DNA from: Mytilus californianus
Lineage: Eukaryota > Mollusca > Bivalvia > Mytilida > Mytilidae
Length of the DNA: 64,000 nt
Assembly (NCBI RefSeq): GCF_021869535.1
Contig: NW_026262690.1
Location: forward strand, 61,698,995 to 61,762,994
Direction: 5' to 3'
The first letter of the stretch is position 1. Every line of letters begins with the position of its first letter. Of this stretch, positions 10,089 to 21,235 are shown one piece after another. The notes below the pieces were generated by a model that worked only from the letters and a program-made list of their open reading frames with translations, did not search any database and was not told where the DNA came from. The translations under genes and the position numbers were made by a program.

Positions 10089-10342
10089 ACAGTAAAAAGT
10101 AAAATAACAAAAATACCGAACTCCGAGGAAAATTCAAAACGGAAAGTCCGTAATCAAATGGCAAAATCAAAAGCTCAAACACATCAAACGAATGGATAAC
10201 AACTGTCATATTCTTGACTTGGTACAGGCATTTTCTTATGTAGAAAATGGTGGATTAAACCTGGTTTTGTAGCTAGCTCTCACTTGTATGACAGTCGCAT
10301 AAAATTCCATTATATTGATAACGATGTGTGAACAAAACAAAC
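10089..10342 (+). repeat. R4 interspersed repeat inserted in LINE-A endonuclease
   Basis: Carries AAATACCGAACTCCGAGGAA, the phrase CTTGACTTGGTACAGGCATT, and AAAATGGTGGATTAAACCTG. The first block recurs at 37020-37165, and the later blocks recur at 57440-57770 and, inverted and degenerate, at 62468-62580. It separates QIAEK from VLNDGSHRV of LINE-A. The right boundary is uncertain by some tens of bases. Confidence 0.6.
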
Positions 10343-10575
10343 ATTTTCTCTGCTATTTGATTTGACCATAAAATTGCTGTACCTGCCATACCTCGCGGTT
10401 TTGCATAATTTGAAATGGGATCTGTATCATCAATACACTTAAGAAGACAACTCCAGTTATTTTTAGCACAAAATCTCTTCAATTTAGGTTTTTCACAATT
10501 ATACAGAAAATGTTCCTGAATGGCAATTATTGAATGGGTTTTCATTAAAGTTAATAAATATGCCTTATTGGATGT
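10343..10575 (-). pseudogene. LINE-A endonuclease N-terminal segment
   Basis: The minus strand reads SNKAYLLTLMKTHSIIAIQE, followed by HFLYNCEKPKLKRFCAKNNW and RGMAGTAILWSNQIAEK. This is the usual start of an AP-type endonuclease, with the catalytic Glu in IIAIQEHFL and the G-x-A-I-L-W strand. The frame continues into the R1 repeat at its upstream end, where the element is interrupted. Confidence 0.7.
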
Positions 10576-11614
10576 AAAGATAAATAAAAAAAATGTGGTA
10601 TGAGTGCTAATGAGACAACTATCCATCCAATTCACAAGGTGTAAAAAGTAAACAATTATTGGTCAAAATACGGCCTTCAACACGGAGCCTTGGCTCACAC
10701 CGAACAGCAAGCTATAAAAGACCCCAAAAAGACTAGTGTAAAACAATTCAAACAGGAAAAACAACGGTCAAATCTATATAAAAAACGAGAAATGAGAAAT
10801 ACTTATGAACCACACCAACTAACGACAACCACTGAAAAACAGGCTCCTGACTTTAGACAGGTGCATAAAAATGCAGCGGGTTTAAACGTTTTAACAGGCG
10901 CCGCAACCTTCATCCTAACCCGAAACAGTAGTATAACATTACAAAAAAAAGACACACACTAAAATATCAATAGAAATGGCTTAACTCGATCATAAAGACA
11001 CATAAATATACATTAAACGAATAAGTTTGATCTATGACACAATATAAATAAAAAATATGTTTCAATGTCAAAAAGACAACTTTAACCTAGGATAAAATGG
11101 CGTTAAATAAAGTAACGTACGCAGGTAAATTTAAATATGATATATTTGTTGTTGGGAGCACAGACACATTTTTTACAAAATAAATTTGTTATTCATAGTA
11201 CGTTTACAGAAGTGAAATTCTTTTTCGTCATACTTAATACTGGTCAAAGGTGGTACATATTGAAAATAGTAAGACGAGATATAACACAAAATAAGTAAAC
11301 ATTGAAAAACAGAAATGCATTACAAATTGTGTCAACAGGTCAAATTAACACGAAAGTACGATTTGAGAGTAGTTGCAGTTACTGAAAGCTAGTTTATAAC
11401 CAAAAACAATTAATAATAAAAAAATCATGCATCAGAGATTAAAATCAATTAAAACACATCCCAGGCAAGAATAAAGTGTTTTAACGCCATGGACAGCCAA
11501 AGAAGACATGACTTGTGCAATGCCAAAATAAAAGTAACGAGAGGCAGAAGGATAGTTAGGATTTAACCTTACAATAAATATGTATGATGTTATGTATAGA
11601 TAAAACAATTTCTA
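10576..11614 (+). repeat. R1 repeat (about 1 kb), copy A, inserted in LINE-A
   Basis: Begins near AATGTGGTATGAGTGC and continues through CTTCAACACGGAGCCTTGG, GCAGCGGGTTTAAACGTTTT, AATGGCTTAACTCGATCA and GAAAGCTAGTTTATAACC to about TATAGATAAAACAATTTCT. The same blocks appear in order at 20139-21235 and 53176-54145, and inverted at 61556-62205. No long protein is encoded (the 90-codon frame is incidental), so it is a non-autonomous element of unknown type. Confidence 0.75.
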
Positions 11615-12908
11615 AATTTCTAAAGCACTCAATGTTCAGTGTTACAAAACTCAGTTGTTCATGTGTGTTCCTTGGGTTCTCGGCGGATGATTTGATGTTT
11701 GGCCTTTCTCTAAAAAATGATTTGTGGGTAAAGTTTTACATTCGACGTCTACTGCACTCGCTATCGTGTTGTTTGGAGTGTTATTATTTGATACGAATTC
11801 CGTTTTCATGGGTAAGTTCTTAGTGATTTTTTAGTTAGTAAAATGCTTCTTACTTTTGGCTTTTGCCCCCACATGAACTCCCTGTGGTCCTATGTTTTTG
11901 TTGTTATGCGTCGAGTTGAATTGTAAATGGTTCCTTGTTATAGGGTAAAAATTTGGGTTTGTGTGCATTTGGAAGACTTGCTCTGGTCTAGGCTGAGCTG
12001 TAGGAACATTTACAATATGGTCGTACAACAGAAGTGCCTTGAGTAGGTGCAAACTACTGATGATGAATTACTGGTACAGTAGTAGGTAGTCAAGTTCCCA
12101 ATGTTAAAATGCTGGCTCATATTGGGGTAAGCTTGATGTATATTTTGTTGAGCTACTAGATACTATAAGTTTATTGTTTATCTTTTCAATTTCGTGCTTC
12201 ATTGTAACCTTCTCTACTTCCAAAGAGCAAATTCTGGACATAAATTCATACAACCTTTTGGACTGAGTAGCTTGCATTCTCATGTATTCCATTTGAGTGT
12301 CAAGTAACTTTTGAGTTTGAATGTTTGAGTTATTAAAATTATGACTTGCAGAATATTGAGATGACATGCAAGTATGATCTGGATTTAACAACGGACTAGA
12401 ATATAGACGTTTCATTGCTTTGATTTTCTTGGTTTTTGTTCTGTTCTATTAGAAAACGGGATTTAAGTAATCTATTTGAATGAACTAGATCAGTCAAAGT
12501 TCTTTCCAATGCTAAGATTTTTGAACGAGATAGAGCTCATTGTTTTGCTACAGCTTTTTGGTCATATTCGCGTTCCTTTAGTTCTTTTTCCCACTTGTCT
12601 AACTTATTTTTCCTTCTTTTTTAGCTGTTGTTCGAGAATAGTTAGTTCAGAGTTTACAAAGGTTGGCGTTGGTGACGCAATATGTTGAATGACATTACAA
12701 TGACTTGGTCTTACATTAGGCCCAGATATAGTAACATCAGTATCACGACTTTCGTAAAAAAATTGTATCATCATTATCCTTTGCTAGTTCAGAGATTATT
12801 GGAGAAGGCAGTACATGATTGTCCTCAGAATACATAATGTCAGAGTTTGTACCTTGTAGTAAATCTATGTCCATAGGCGACGTGTTAACAGATAGGGAAC
12901 CAATTTTT
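11615..12908 (-). pseudogene. LINE-A region between coiled coil and endonuclease
   Basis: The minus strand from 12908 reads GSLSVNTSPMDIDLLQGTNS, then SELTILEQQLKKKEK, then in another frame KLDKWEKELKEREYD and ALERTLTDLVHSNRLL. This is a charged helical stretch with a coiled-coil appearance. Then come TQMEYMRMQATQSKRLYEFM and LEVEKVTMKHEIEKINNK (12104-12415), also coiled coil. A low-complexity N/H/P-rich part (11831-12052) leads toward the endonuclease. It is broken by stops. The relation to LINE-A rests on order, strand and the continuity across the inserts. Confidence 0.55.
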
Positions 12909-13583
12909 ACATCGGATGACCGTGAAGGCTTTCCGGTCTATTGTTGCAACAGACATTTCTACCCACGTGACTTTCGTTTTTGACTGATAACCGAACGCAA
13001 AATAACATTCCTTATCGCTTGTTATATATCAATTTCATCAATAAATATTCATGAAAATAATTTTTAAGAACATAGATAATTGATATGAAAATGTTTTGTC
13101 GTGAGAAATATATATATCAATAACAAATCAAGAATACAGAAAACTTGTATTAACGCATGCGGAAAAATATCTCAAGAACGTTTTGCCGGAAAATATGAAT
13201 GCCTACTCCAATCCAATCTATTAGAAAAATTGAATTATTACAGAAGAGTGCCCACCATGCACTTGCACTGCACTATTATTAGAATAGTAGAATAGAATGA
13301 TATACAAATGGATGAAAATTATATATACATGTAACTGTTACATACAAATATTAATATAATATATAACAACAAACCAGAGTATACTGATTTGTATCACTAC
13401 AATATAATAGTTATTACGGTGAGGTTGAATTCCCTGTCATTAATTAATCATCCACGCACTAACTTGTCTCAGAAAAAAATATATCTATGTACCTTAAACC
13501 TCAATTTCAGGTATAGAGATGTGATTTATTTTTCTGAGACAAGTGGTTGTGACCATCCACAAAAACTTGCGGTCATCCGATGT
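12909..13583. mobile_element. Element with 14-bp perfect terminal inverted repeats, inserted in LINE-A
   Basis: It starts ACATCGGATGACCG (12909-12922) and ends with the exact complement CGGTCATCCGATGT (13570-13583). The 675-bp body has no convincing transposase. It interrupts the LINE-A reading frame between KSKY near 13603 and VKIGSLSV near 12900. I see no clear target-site duplication. The likely class is a non-autonomous DNA transposon. Confidence 0.55.
13462..13544. repeat. Imperfect hairpin inside the inverted-repeat element
   Basis: ACTTGTCTCAGAAAAA (13462-13477) is the complement of TTTTTCTGAGACAAGT (13529-13544). The inner arms also pair around ATATCTATGTACCT and AGGTATAGAGAT, with a loop of roughly 14 bases. 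Confidence 0.6.
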
Positions 13584-14215
13584 TCAGTACTTCAGTACTT
13601 TGATTTTACACTGCTGACATCTTGAATTTCAGATACTGATAGTGGGGGTACTCGAATCTGATCACCTTTGAGTTCTTTAGTTAGTTCATTATAAGACATA
13701 TCAGAGATTAACAGTTTGTTTAATTTTGGTGTAGTAATTCCCCAATTTCCCTCGGGCTGTGTATCATGAACAATATTGGGGTTTGATGATGTTTCTAATT
13801 GATGCTCTCATTTATTTCCTTAAGTAGTGGATTTTTATCAGGAGCCTCTAGCACTTTTGGTAGGTCCACCTTCACGAATTCCAAGAACTGGTGTTATAGA
13901 GATTGATTTTATACAATTGTCTTTTTTGGTTGGCTAGTTTTACAGAGATATTTTCTTCCACTGTCAGACCTTCTTCATCTATAGTTTTAGTAGTAGAGTG
14001 AACTTTTGAGCAAGACGGGTCGTTAAAATGTTTATAAAGTTCTGCTTTGAAGACCTCAAATAATCCGGTATCACGTTCAATAACTAAATTGCCCCTTTTT
14101 AAAATCGCAACTACTGAAAATTCACTTTCAGAAGCTTCAATTTTTTTTAATGCTTTCTTTTTGTTCAGTGTGTTTTCACTTTTATTTTCTATACATGGTT
14201 AAAGCATTGAGGGTG
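13584..14215 (-). pseudogene. LINE-A N-terminal region
   Basis: The minus strand has an open stretch of about 100 codons (about 14190-13885): NKKKALKKIEASESEFSVVA, then ILKRGNLVIERDTGLFEVFK, then SVKLANQKRQLYKINLYNTS. The last phrase resembles the part of bivalve LINE proteins that precedes a V-N-G-R block. A second stretch, QIRVPPLSVSEIQDVSSVKS, abuts the inserted inverted-repeat element. The assignment to LINE-A is by order and strand. Confidence 0.5.
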
Positions 14216-15035
14216 TAAAGACTTGTGCTGTTCTATGGGTCGTCCTTGATCGAATTGATAGGTGTGACATGATGACAAGTATTGAATACGAGACTAAGTA
14301 CGGATAACTAAAGTTACGCACGTTATTGCGTCAATTCCGTGAAATCAACCAGTCCACACTGATACACAGCTTTTCTATAAAATCAAAACAGGCAAGCTAT
14401 ATAAAATTTATGTCCATAGACTAGGCAGGTGTTACTAATTCTGAAAAATCAACAAATTGTTTTATAATTTTTTACAATAGTCTAAAATAAAGACAAAAAT
14501 ATTGGCAAAACGTCAAAAATATGCGTGTCAGACGTAACAGACTATACGCATAATATCTTTTATAGGGGTGTTTCTGCTCTTCGAAACAGTGTAAAATCCC
14601 CGAAAATTCGCATGAATGATATGCATCACATTATATCATGTATTACGTCATCATGGAATTTGCGTTGATGCAATGGCAAAGCTGATTTTTTGCAAAAATA
14701 AATGGTCAGATTTCGGGAAAATGGAAGTTATCGAAATTTATAGGTTTTTAAAATATAGGATTATGTGAAATTTCGTTTTCATAAATTATGCTCACAATAG
14801 TACATATATATATAGATGGACCATTTCAAAACGAAATTTTTACAGCACTCACACCACAAATAAAAATACAACGGCTTCTGGCAAATGTCTTGCAAGAATG
14901 TCTAATGTCGAATTTTTCCGCTTTTTACAAGTAAACTGTCAATTGCGACGTCATTTATTAAACATTTCGATTTGTTGCATACAAAATAGTGCTTTTTCGT
15001 AATTGTACTTTAATCCTACAAAACAACTATCCACT
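14216..15035. other. Stretch without recognised feature
   Basis: AT-rich, with a short TATATATATA run near 14806. It may include the 5' leader of LINE-A. Confidence 0.3.
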
Positions 15036-15995
15036 GAAGACCAAAAAGAGAGGCGAAAGATACCAAAGGGACATTCAAACTCATAAGTCGAAAATAAACT
15101 GTCAACGCCCTGGCTAAAAAAGAAAAAGACCAACAGACAAACAATAGTACACAAAACACAACATAGAAAACTAAAGACTGAGCAACACGAACCCCAACAA
15201 AAATTGGGGGTGATTTCAAGTGCTCCGGAAAGGTAAGCAGACCCTGCTCCAAATGTGGCAACCGTCGTGTTGCTCATGTTAGTACAAAACCCGGTAATAA
15301 GTCTAATTCGGTAGGTCACATTCGGGAAAAGGGGACAGGATTGAGCAGCAGCCCTCTATCAAGGAAATCAAGATAGGAAATGCAAGCCCTGGAGTATCGT
15401 ATCAACTGGGAGATATATATTCCGTATGCCGGAATGCTGCTACATAGAAATGGAAAGTTCACAATTGGGAAGCTGAAATCATCTCTTTTGTCATAAAGTT
15501 TTGTTTTCAACCGACCCTCGTCTTCAATTTCTAGATGTAAGTTGAGATATGAGGCAGACTTAACTGTATCTGCTGTATTCTTTATCTCAAGTTCGATGGG
15601 ATAATCACAGGACCAGGGATAGATGCGTTCAACATAGTCACCAAATTTTGAACATCATCTATGAAGCGGAAAGTAAAGTTAAAGGATACTGCTAACTTCT
15701 TTTCTTTCTTCATAAGAAGTTCCTGTATGGAGTCAGCCTCTTATGAACAAAGGAAAAAGTCGGCAAGAAGAGGGGCACCGTTAGTTCCCATGGGAATGCC
15801 AATTGTTTGTTGAAAAAAAACACGTCCTTCAAACGTAACAAATATTTTGTCAATCAAGAAATCAAGCATCTTGATAATGTCAGTTTCAGAGAATGATTTT
15901 TTTGTTAGAATCCGAGTGATTTTTTACAAAGTAGGATTTATCCATCCCTAAGACAAGAGACTTTTATCTACGTTGGCCATTCTTTTTTATGAAAC
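15036..15995 (-). mobile_element. PLE-B copy: RT remnant plus 3' tail, internally deleted
   Basis: On the minus strand, I-G-I-P-M-G-T-N-G-A-P-L-L-A-D-F-F-L (near 15790), F-T-F-R-F-I-D-D-V (near 15665, catalytic Asp pair intact, Tyr replaced by Phe), then LKTKLYDKRDDFSFPIVNF and GIYISQLIRYSRACISYLDF. After FLDRGLLL the sequence jumps straight into the 3' tail (about 15336). It lacks the roughly 150 bases that encode KLLNQEFQVVKLKSS to the C-terminus in the copies at 22 and 26 kb. Stops are present, so it is inactive. Confidence 0.7.
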
Positions 15996-18080
15996 AAAGC
16001 AGGACCAAAGGACGAGAATGTAAACAACTGTAGGTTATCATATGCTTTCATGGGTTTTCAATTGCAAACAAACTCTATATTGTAATCTTTTAAAGAACGA
16101 TGACAAAAAGTGAATTCTTTTAAAAGACTAAACCAAAGGCCTGATTTAGGCTTAAGCAATAAAAAAAAATACTTATCTGAACAGACAGCAAACTACGACA
16201 ACAATTGAATTATAGACTACTGACTTGCAACCGGCACATGTAGAATGTAGCAAGGCTAATGTGGCGTGGTCAATACTTAATCAGTTTAATGATCTTTCAT
16301 CTTGATTAATGTGACAGTTTATACGTTACATGAGTTGCACAGTAGAGTTGCAATAACATTTATAAGTTTTTCAAAATACTCTAAGACCATAAAGAAATGT
16401 TTAATCTAAATTAAGAACAGATGTTTATAGCACGATCTTGTGAGAAATATTATATTGGTCAGTAGTAGCTTGAAGTACCAAGTTGTATGTACGAACGTTA
16501 ATTGGAAATTATAATTGTGAATATTTATTATACATGTACTGTTATATGAAGATTATATATATGATTAAGCATGTGAACATTAAACGGACTTCGTTATATA
16601 GACAGTTCTAGGTTTTAGCAAATGGATAATACAACTGTTATATAAAAGAACATACATATATAGTAAAGATTAAAAGGCTGTTTGAAAACGACTCTTCTGG
16701 TAAACAATAATGCGAAAGAGGTCGGGCCAATTAACACCACCTAGTTCACAACAGAGTCTTTTTCAAAAGTCCTTCAATATTTACGTAAATTCATTGTATA
16801 ACTGCCCTAATATGTAAACTCTTATGTTATAAAAATTATGGTTCTAATTTCCAAATAGATGACCAAAAAATTAATGTCTAAATGTAGCTAAAAACTGCAA
16901 TTATGACACATTATTAGCACATTTTGAATATAAATATAAAAAGTCTATGAACCAGAAAAAAAATATGTAGGAGGTAAAGCTTTTGTTGTCTTTCTGATGC
17001 ACATTATTTCATGTTGGTTAATAGGGATGTCTTTTGATGATAAATTTTACAAAAACATGTAAAATTTAATTATTTTTTTTTGTATCAAAATTATGCCTTC
17101 AATATCAGCTTGCAGTATTATCAAAATATGTAAAATTGTTACAAAAATGTTTATAGCAAAAAAACTATTCGATAATTTCCAGGAGAATTTGACAGTTTTT
17201 AGACAATCATCCTTTACGTGAGTGAAACAGATACAGGTGAAATATGCCCTACTCCTGTACCCTATTCCTCTTTCTTTGATAAAAATCACCTACAAAAAAT
17301 GGTGTATTGAAAATCGATTATACAAATAAGAAAATAAAACTCATTGGGTACGCTATAGTCAGGTATATCCTATTTAACCTGGGAGTGACGACGATCACCA
17401 CTCTGCCTTTAAAACTATGCATATGTAATTACAATTGTTCGGATTTTATCAGCACTTATTTCTTTTAATGAATTACAGTATGTATATTTAGATCCAACAT
17501 GAACAATGTTATCGCATCTGAATCAATTGATTATAAGATCAATTTAATGATAATGGGGGAAGGGGGTCAACAAAATATATAGTTTGCTCTGGTTTAATAT
17601 CATAGTTAAGAGCACTGTGGTATTAATGTAATAGTTTATTATTAAATATCAACACATAAAATGTTTCATATTGTTTCAACTAGAATTTGATACACATCTT
17701 TACCCGACGACCGCAGTTTAAAAAGAAAACACAGAGTACTTAGTTGAAAAAAATGCTAGGTACTCTATTGATTTAATATGACAAGACACTTGATTTAAAT
17801 AAGCTGCTACAAACAGCTGTTGATTAGTATTTGATCGATCTAGAATCACTCATACTCCATTTATTTTTATCCATTTCAGACAATTCTTGGTAATTCGATA
17901 GAAAATGTAATATATTTTTCATTACGGTCATTCTCTAATTACCCTTCATTAACCCCAAACGCACTTGTAATTCAATTTTGTTATCTATTCCAAAAGCATT
18001 ACTACCAAGTTGTTTAAATCTTCATACATATAATTCATTAGAGTATGATATATAGTAGAAAAGTTTGATGAGGATAGAGT
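15996..18080. other. Mostly unique non-coding DNA; R2 relic at 16130-16270
   Basis: An R2-like phrase (ACTGACTTGCAACCGGCACA, TGTAGAATGTAG) near 16220-16255 marks a decayed R2 copy. The rest shows no gene. Some unexplained 60-80 codon frames have biased composition. Confidence 0.35.
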
Positions 18081-18082
18081 AG

Positions 18083-18090
18083 TATAAATA
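18083..18090 (+). promoter_or_regulatory. TATA box candidate
   Basis: TATAAATA, followed 230 bases later by an ATG whose frame ends at a consensus splice donor. A transcription start near 18113-18120 would be expected. Confidence 0.35.
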
Positions 18091-18320
18091 GCAACAGCAG
18101 TGTAACATTTACAGCATTTGGCTGCGGGCAGTACCATTTTCTTTTATTATATATTGCATGTAACTAATAGTTTCGATGCGTGTTACCAGATGCAGTGCTC
18201 GTGTACGTACATACATGATGGATAGATAATTAATTGAATTTGTATCAGCTTTTTATTGTTTTTTGTTGTTGTTGGAGGGGTTGTCTTCTGATCATTTTTG
18301 GAAGTTTTTTTCATAACGAG

Positions 18321-18700
18321 ATGGATAAATCAACAACAGAATTACAAAAGGAGAAAAGAGCCACCGGGGTTGCTGAATCAGGTGTACTAATAAGAAAAAC
18401 ATCAATTCGGGTAAGTATGAAAACTAGAATATATTTATAAATGTATATGACACAGTGCTGTTTAACACCACTTATGTCCGATCACACTGCTAATAATTTT
18501 CAAACAGTATTTATATAACAAATATGTAGTTAAAATGCTAAAACTTGTCGAAAAACTAGATTTTGAGCTTGAACTGCGCAGCCTATATATTTAATTTTCA
18601 TGTATAAGATATTTCTGTGCTAATACTTATTATTTTACAGGATTCACATTTGTTTGGTTCAGTTACGTTTTATTTTATCTCAAACGTTTTAATTGAATGA
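18321..18700 (+). CDS. Candidate two-exon gene for a 49-aa peptide
   Basis: Exon 1 (18321-18410, 30 codons, MDKSTTELQKEKRATG to RKTSIR) ends exactly at a GTAAGTATG donor in phase 0. A TGCTAATA branch-point-like sequence and TTATTATTTTACAG acceptor end the 230-base intron at 18640. Exon 2 (18641-18700) continues in the same phase for 19 codons (DSHLFGSVTFYFISNVLIE) to TGA. A TATA box lies upstream at 18083. The in-frame upstream ATG at 18234 would add a hydrophobic leader with CCCW and LLIIFG. Either start is possible. The protein is unrecognised: charged N-half, hydrophobic C-half. No polyA signal is obvious nearby. Confidence 0.35.
18411..18640 (+). other. Candidate intron of the small gene
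   Basis: Bounded by GTAAGT and TTTTACAG, with a TGCTAATA branch-like motif 18 bases before the acceptor. The phase is kept across the junction. Confidence 0.35.
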
Positions 18701-18904
18701 TTAAAGCCAGGATAGAATATGACTGTCATCTTTTTATTATTCTTTCCACCAGTCCATTAGTTCGTATGTTTATAGTTTTTGCGTCGGACGTTTGATACTC
18801 TCTACGGCTTTTCGTACGTTTTACTTGCTACTGGAAGTGGTTTGTGAATTTATATTATTGCATTTGACTGTCTAATACTTTGAAACATGAAATGCAGATT
18901 TTGA

Positions 18905-19185
18905 TATAAAAATAAGAAGATGTGGTATAATTGCCAATGAGACAACGAGACTAAATGACATAGAAATGATCAAATATAGGTCACCTTACGCCATCAACAA
19001 TGAGCAAAATCCATACCGTATAGCAATCTATAAAAGGCCCCGAAATGACAAATGTAAAACAATTCAAACGAGAAAACTAACGACCTGATTATGTACAAAA
19101 CAAATGTGATATATAATGTTAATTTTAAACGACAACCACTGAATTACAGGCTCCTGACTTGGGACAGTCAGATACAGAATGTGGC
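18905..19185 (+). repeat. R2 interspersed repeat, full-length-like copy
   Basis: Starts AAGAAGATGTGGTATAATTG, passes through ATAGGTCACCTTACGCC, TATAAAAGGCCCCGAAATGA and GACAACCACTGAATTACAGG to CAGATACAGAATGTGGC. The same order occurs at 51990-52270 and 59400-59660. Confidence 0.65.
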
Positions 19186-19189
19186 TGAC

Positions 19190-19362
19190 TAATAGATATA
19201 AGACGATGTGGTATGAGTGCCAATGAGACAACTCTCCATCCAATTCACAATTTAAAAAAGTAAACCATTATAGGTCAAAGTACGGTCTTCAACACGGAGC
19301 CCTGGCTCACACCGAACAGTAAGCTATAAAGGGCCCCAAAAATTACTAGTGTAAAACCATTG
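19190..19362 (+). repeat. R1 repeat, first 170 bases only
   Basis: Shows AGACGATGTGGTATGAGTGC, CTTCAACACGGAGCCCTGG and CTATAAAGGGCCCCAAAAA, then stops after ACTAGTGTAAAACCATT. It lies directly downstream of an R2 copy and directly abuts an unrelated open frame. Confidence 0.65.
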
Positions 19363-19364
19363 TT

Positions 19365-19635
19365 TGCGGACTCTCAACCCAAATTTAAGAAACACATCAC
19401 CACAAAGACGGATTAATGTTTGGTTATTTCTGCAGTGTCCGTCCGCAGAGTTTGGGGCAATACTATACATCAGATCTATGTGAGCATAGAAACACTGATT
19501 TTCGTTTGTTCGTGGCTGTCTGTTCATTGAAACAAAAAATGTGTAACCCTTTAATAACCGATTAAAGAAATTTTTAACCCTTTTTTCAAAACCATGCAAA
19601 CAATCCGTCGTGTGGTGTTGAGTATCATCGGATAA
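19365..19635 (-). pseudogene. Unrecognised coding-like fragment, about 90 codons
   Basis: The minus strand is open throughout and reads like a real protein: KLSDDTQHHTTDCLHGFEKR, then VKNFFNRLLKGYTFFVSMNR, QCFYAHIDLMYSIAPNSADG and HCRNNQTLIRLCGDVFLKFG, ending LRVRKQ. The composition is balanced, with Cys and aromatic residues, unlike the AT-driven frames nearby. It is bounded on its 3' side by the R1 fragment and on its 5' side by a PLE-B tail. It is therefore probably an internal piece of a larger element or gene with both ends cut. I do not recognise the family. Confidence 0.4.
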
Positions 19636-19805
19636 CTTCAAAAAGAGAGGAACGAAAGATACCAGAGGGACAGTCAAACTCATAGATCGAAAACAAACCG
19701 ACAACGCCATGGCCAAAAATAAAAAGACAAACAGACAAATAATAGTACAGATGACACAACATAGAAAACTAAAGACTAAGCAACACGAACCCCACCAAAA
19801 GTATT
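19636..19805 (-). mobile_element. PLE-B 3' tail fragment
   Basis: The inverted copy of the PLE-B end: it begins with GAGAGGAACGAAAGATACC and runs to GCAACACGAACCCCACC, where it is cut off. Confidence 0.65.
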
Positions 19806-20138
19806 GTTTTACCAATATTTTGATACATTATGATTTTTAGGTATGTAAATTTTACCAGTTGTTTATGATGTAGTATTTATTTTTTCCGCTAGTATAATTA
19901 TGTATAGTAGGTTTGAATAAATACTCATTTATAAGGTGTTTTCCGCATGTTGGTATTTTTGGACTTCTGTTATATGTATTGTCAATAAAAAAAATCCACG
20001 ATAAACTAGAGTTAATATCCTTTAACTCAAAGTTGGATTTGGACTGTAAACTTACTTTATGTTTGTTTAAACAGCCGGTTGAGTACATTGAGATACATTT
20101 TTAATTGGTAGTTAACAGAGACAATATTGATTTAATGG

Positions 20139-21235
20139 ATGTAAGAAGTTGGGTATGAGTGCCAATGAGACGACTCTCCATCCAAGTCACAATTTGTAAA
20201 AGTAACCATTATAGGTCAAAGTACGGTCTTCAACACGGAGCCTTGGCTCACACCGAACAGCAAGCTATGAAGGGCCCCAAAAATAACTAGTGTAAAATCA
20301 TTCAAACAGGAAAACCAAATGTCTAATCTATATAAAAAACGAGAAACGAGAAACACTTATGAACCACATCAACAAACGACAACCACTGAACTTCAGATTC
20401 CTGACTTAGGACAGTTGCAAACAAATGCAGCGGGTTTAAACGTTTTAAAAGGCGCCAACATTTACCCTACCTGAAACAGTAGTGTAACATCACAACATAG
20501 AAAGAAACACTATAAAATATCAATTGAAATGGCTTAACTCAATCAAAAGACTTATTAACAAAAACAAGTGAACATACACTGAACGAATAAATTTGATCTA
20601 TGACACAATGTAAATACAAAATTAATAAAACAAGGGGGTTAGATGTAAAACAATATCAGAAAGACAACCATAACCTTGGATAAAATGCAGCCAAATAAAA
20701 TAACGTCCACAGGTAAATAAAAATAATTTTGTTGTAATGTATACATGGAGTACGGAAATAATTTTTACAAAATAAATAATTTTGTTGTTCCTAGTACGAG
20801 AACATAAGTGAAAATTTATCGTTACACTAAACACTTATCAAAGGTGGTATATATTAAAAATAGTGAGCTAGATATAACACTGAATAAGTAAACATTAAAT
20901 AAAAAAAATACATTACAAATTGTATCAACAGGTTAAATTAACACGAAAGTACGATTTGAGAGTACTCCCAGTTACTGAAAGCTAGTTAAAAGCCAAAAAC
21001 AATTAATAATAAAAAAAATCATGCATCAGAGACTAAAATCAATTAAAACACATCTCAGGGATTTAGTGTTTTAAAGTCATGGACAGTCAAAGAAGTACGG
21101 AAGCCCAAGAAGACATGACTTGTGCAATGCCAAAATAAAAGTATCGACAGGAAGTAGGATAGTTAGGAGTTAACCTGTTGATAACTATGTATAATGTAAT
21201 ATATAGATAAAGTAATCTCTATATAGAAAATGAAC
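20139..21235 (+). repeat. R1 repeat, copy B
   Basis: All R1 blocks are present in the same order as copy A: GTATGAGTGCCAATGAGAC, CTTCAACACGGAGCCTTGG, GCAGCGGGTTTAAACGTTTT, ATGGCTTAACTCAATCAAAA, CGATTTGAGAGTACTC and ATGCATCAGAGACTAAAATC. It is the longest copy. The ORF at 20622-20834 is inside it and recurs in copy C. Confidence 0.75.

Larger units (their letters stand above)
5980..14215 (-). mobile_element. LINE-A: old non-LTR retrotransposon split by later insertions
   Basis: Read on the minus strand from 14215 down, the pieces give in order an N-terminal region, a coiled coil, an apurinic-type endonuclease, a reverse transcriptase, and a C-terminal region with a Cys-His cluster, ending at a stop near 6065. 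Many stops and frameshifts interrupt it. It is cut by an inverted-repeat element (12909-13583), an R1 repeat (10576-11614), an R4 repeat (10089-10342) and a 5'-truncated LINE-B (9055-9902). Removing each insert restores or nearly restores continuity of the translation, so these are nested insertions. The clade is not resolved by eye. Confidence 0.75.

Noticed and set aside
12050-12075. Hammerhead core candidate CTGATGA
   Set aside because: No stem II or GAAA follows at the required spacing.
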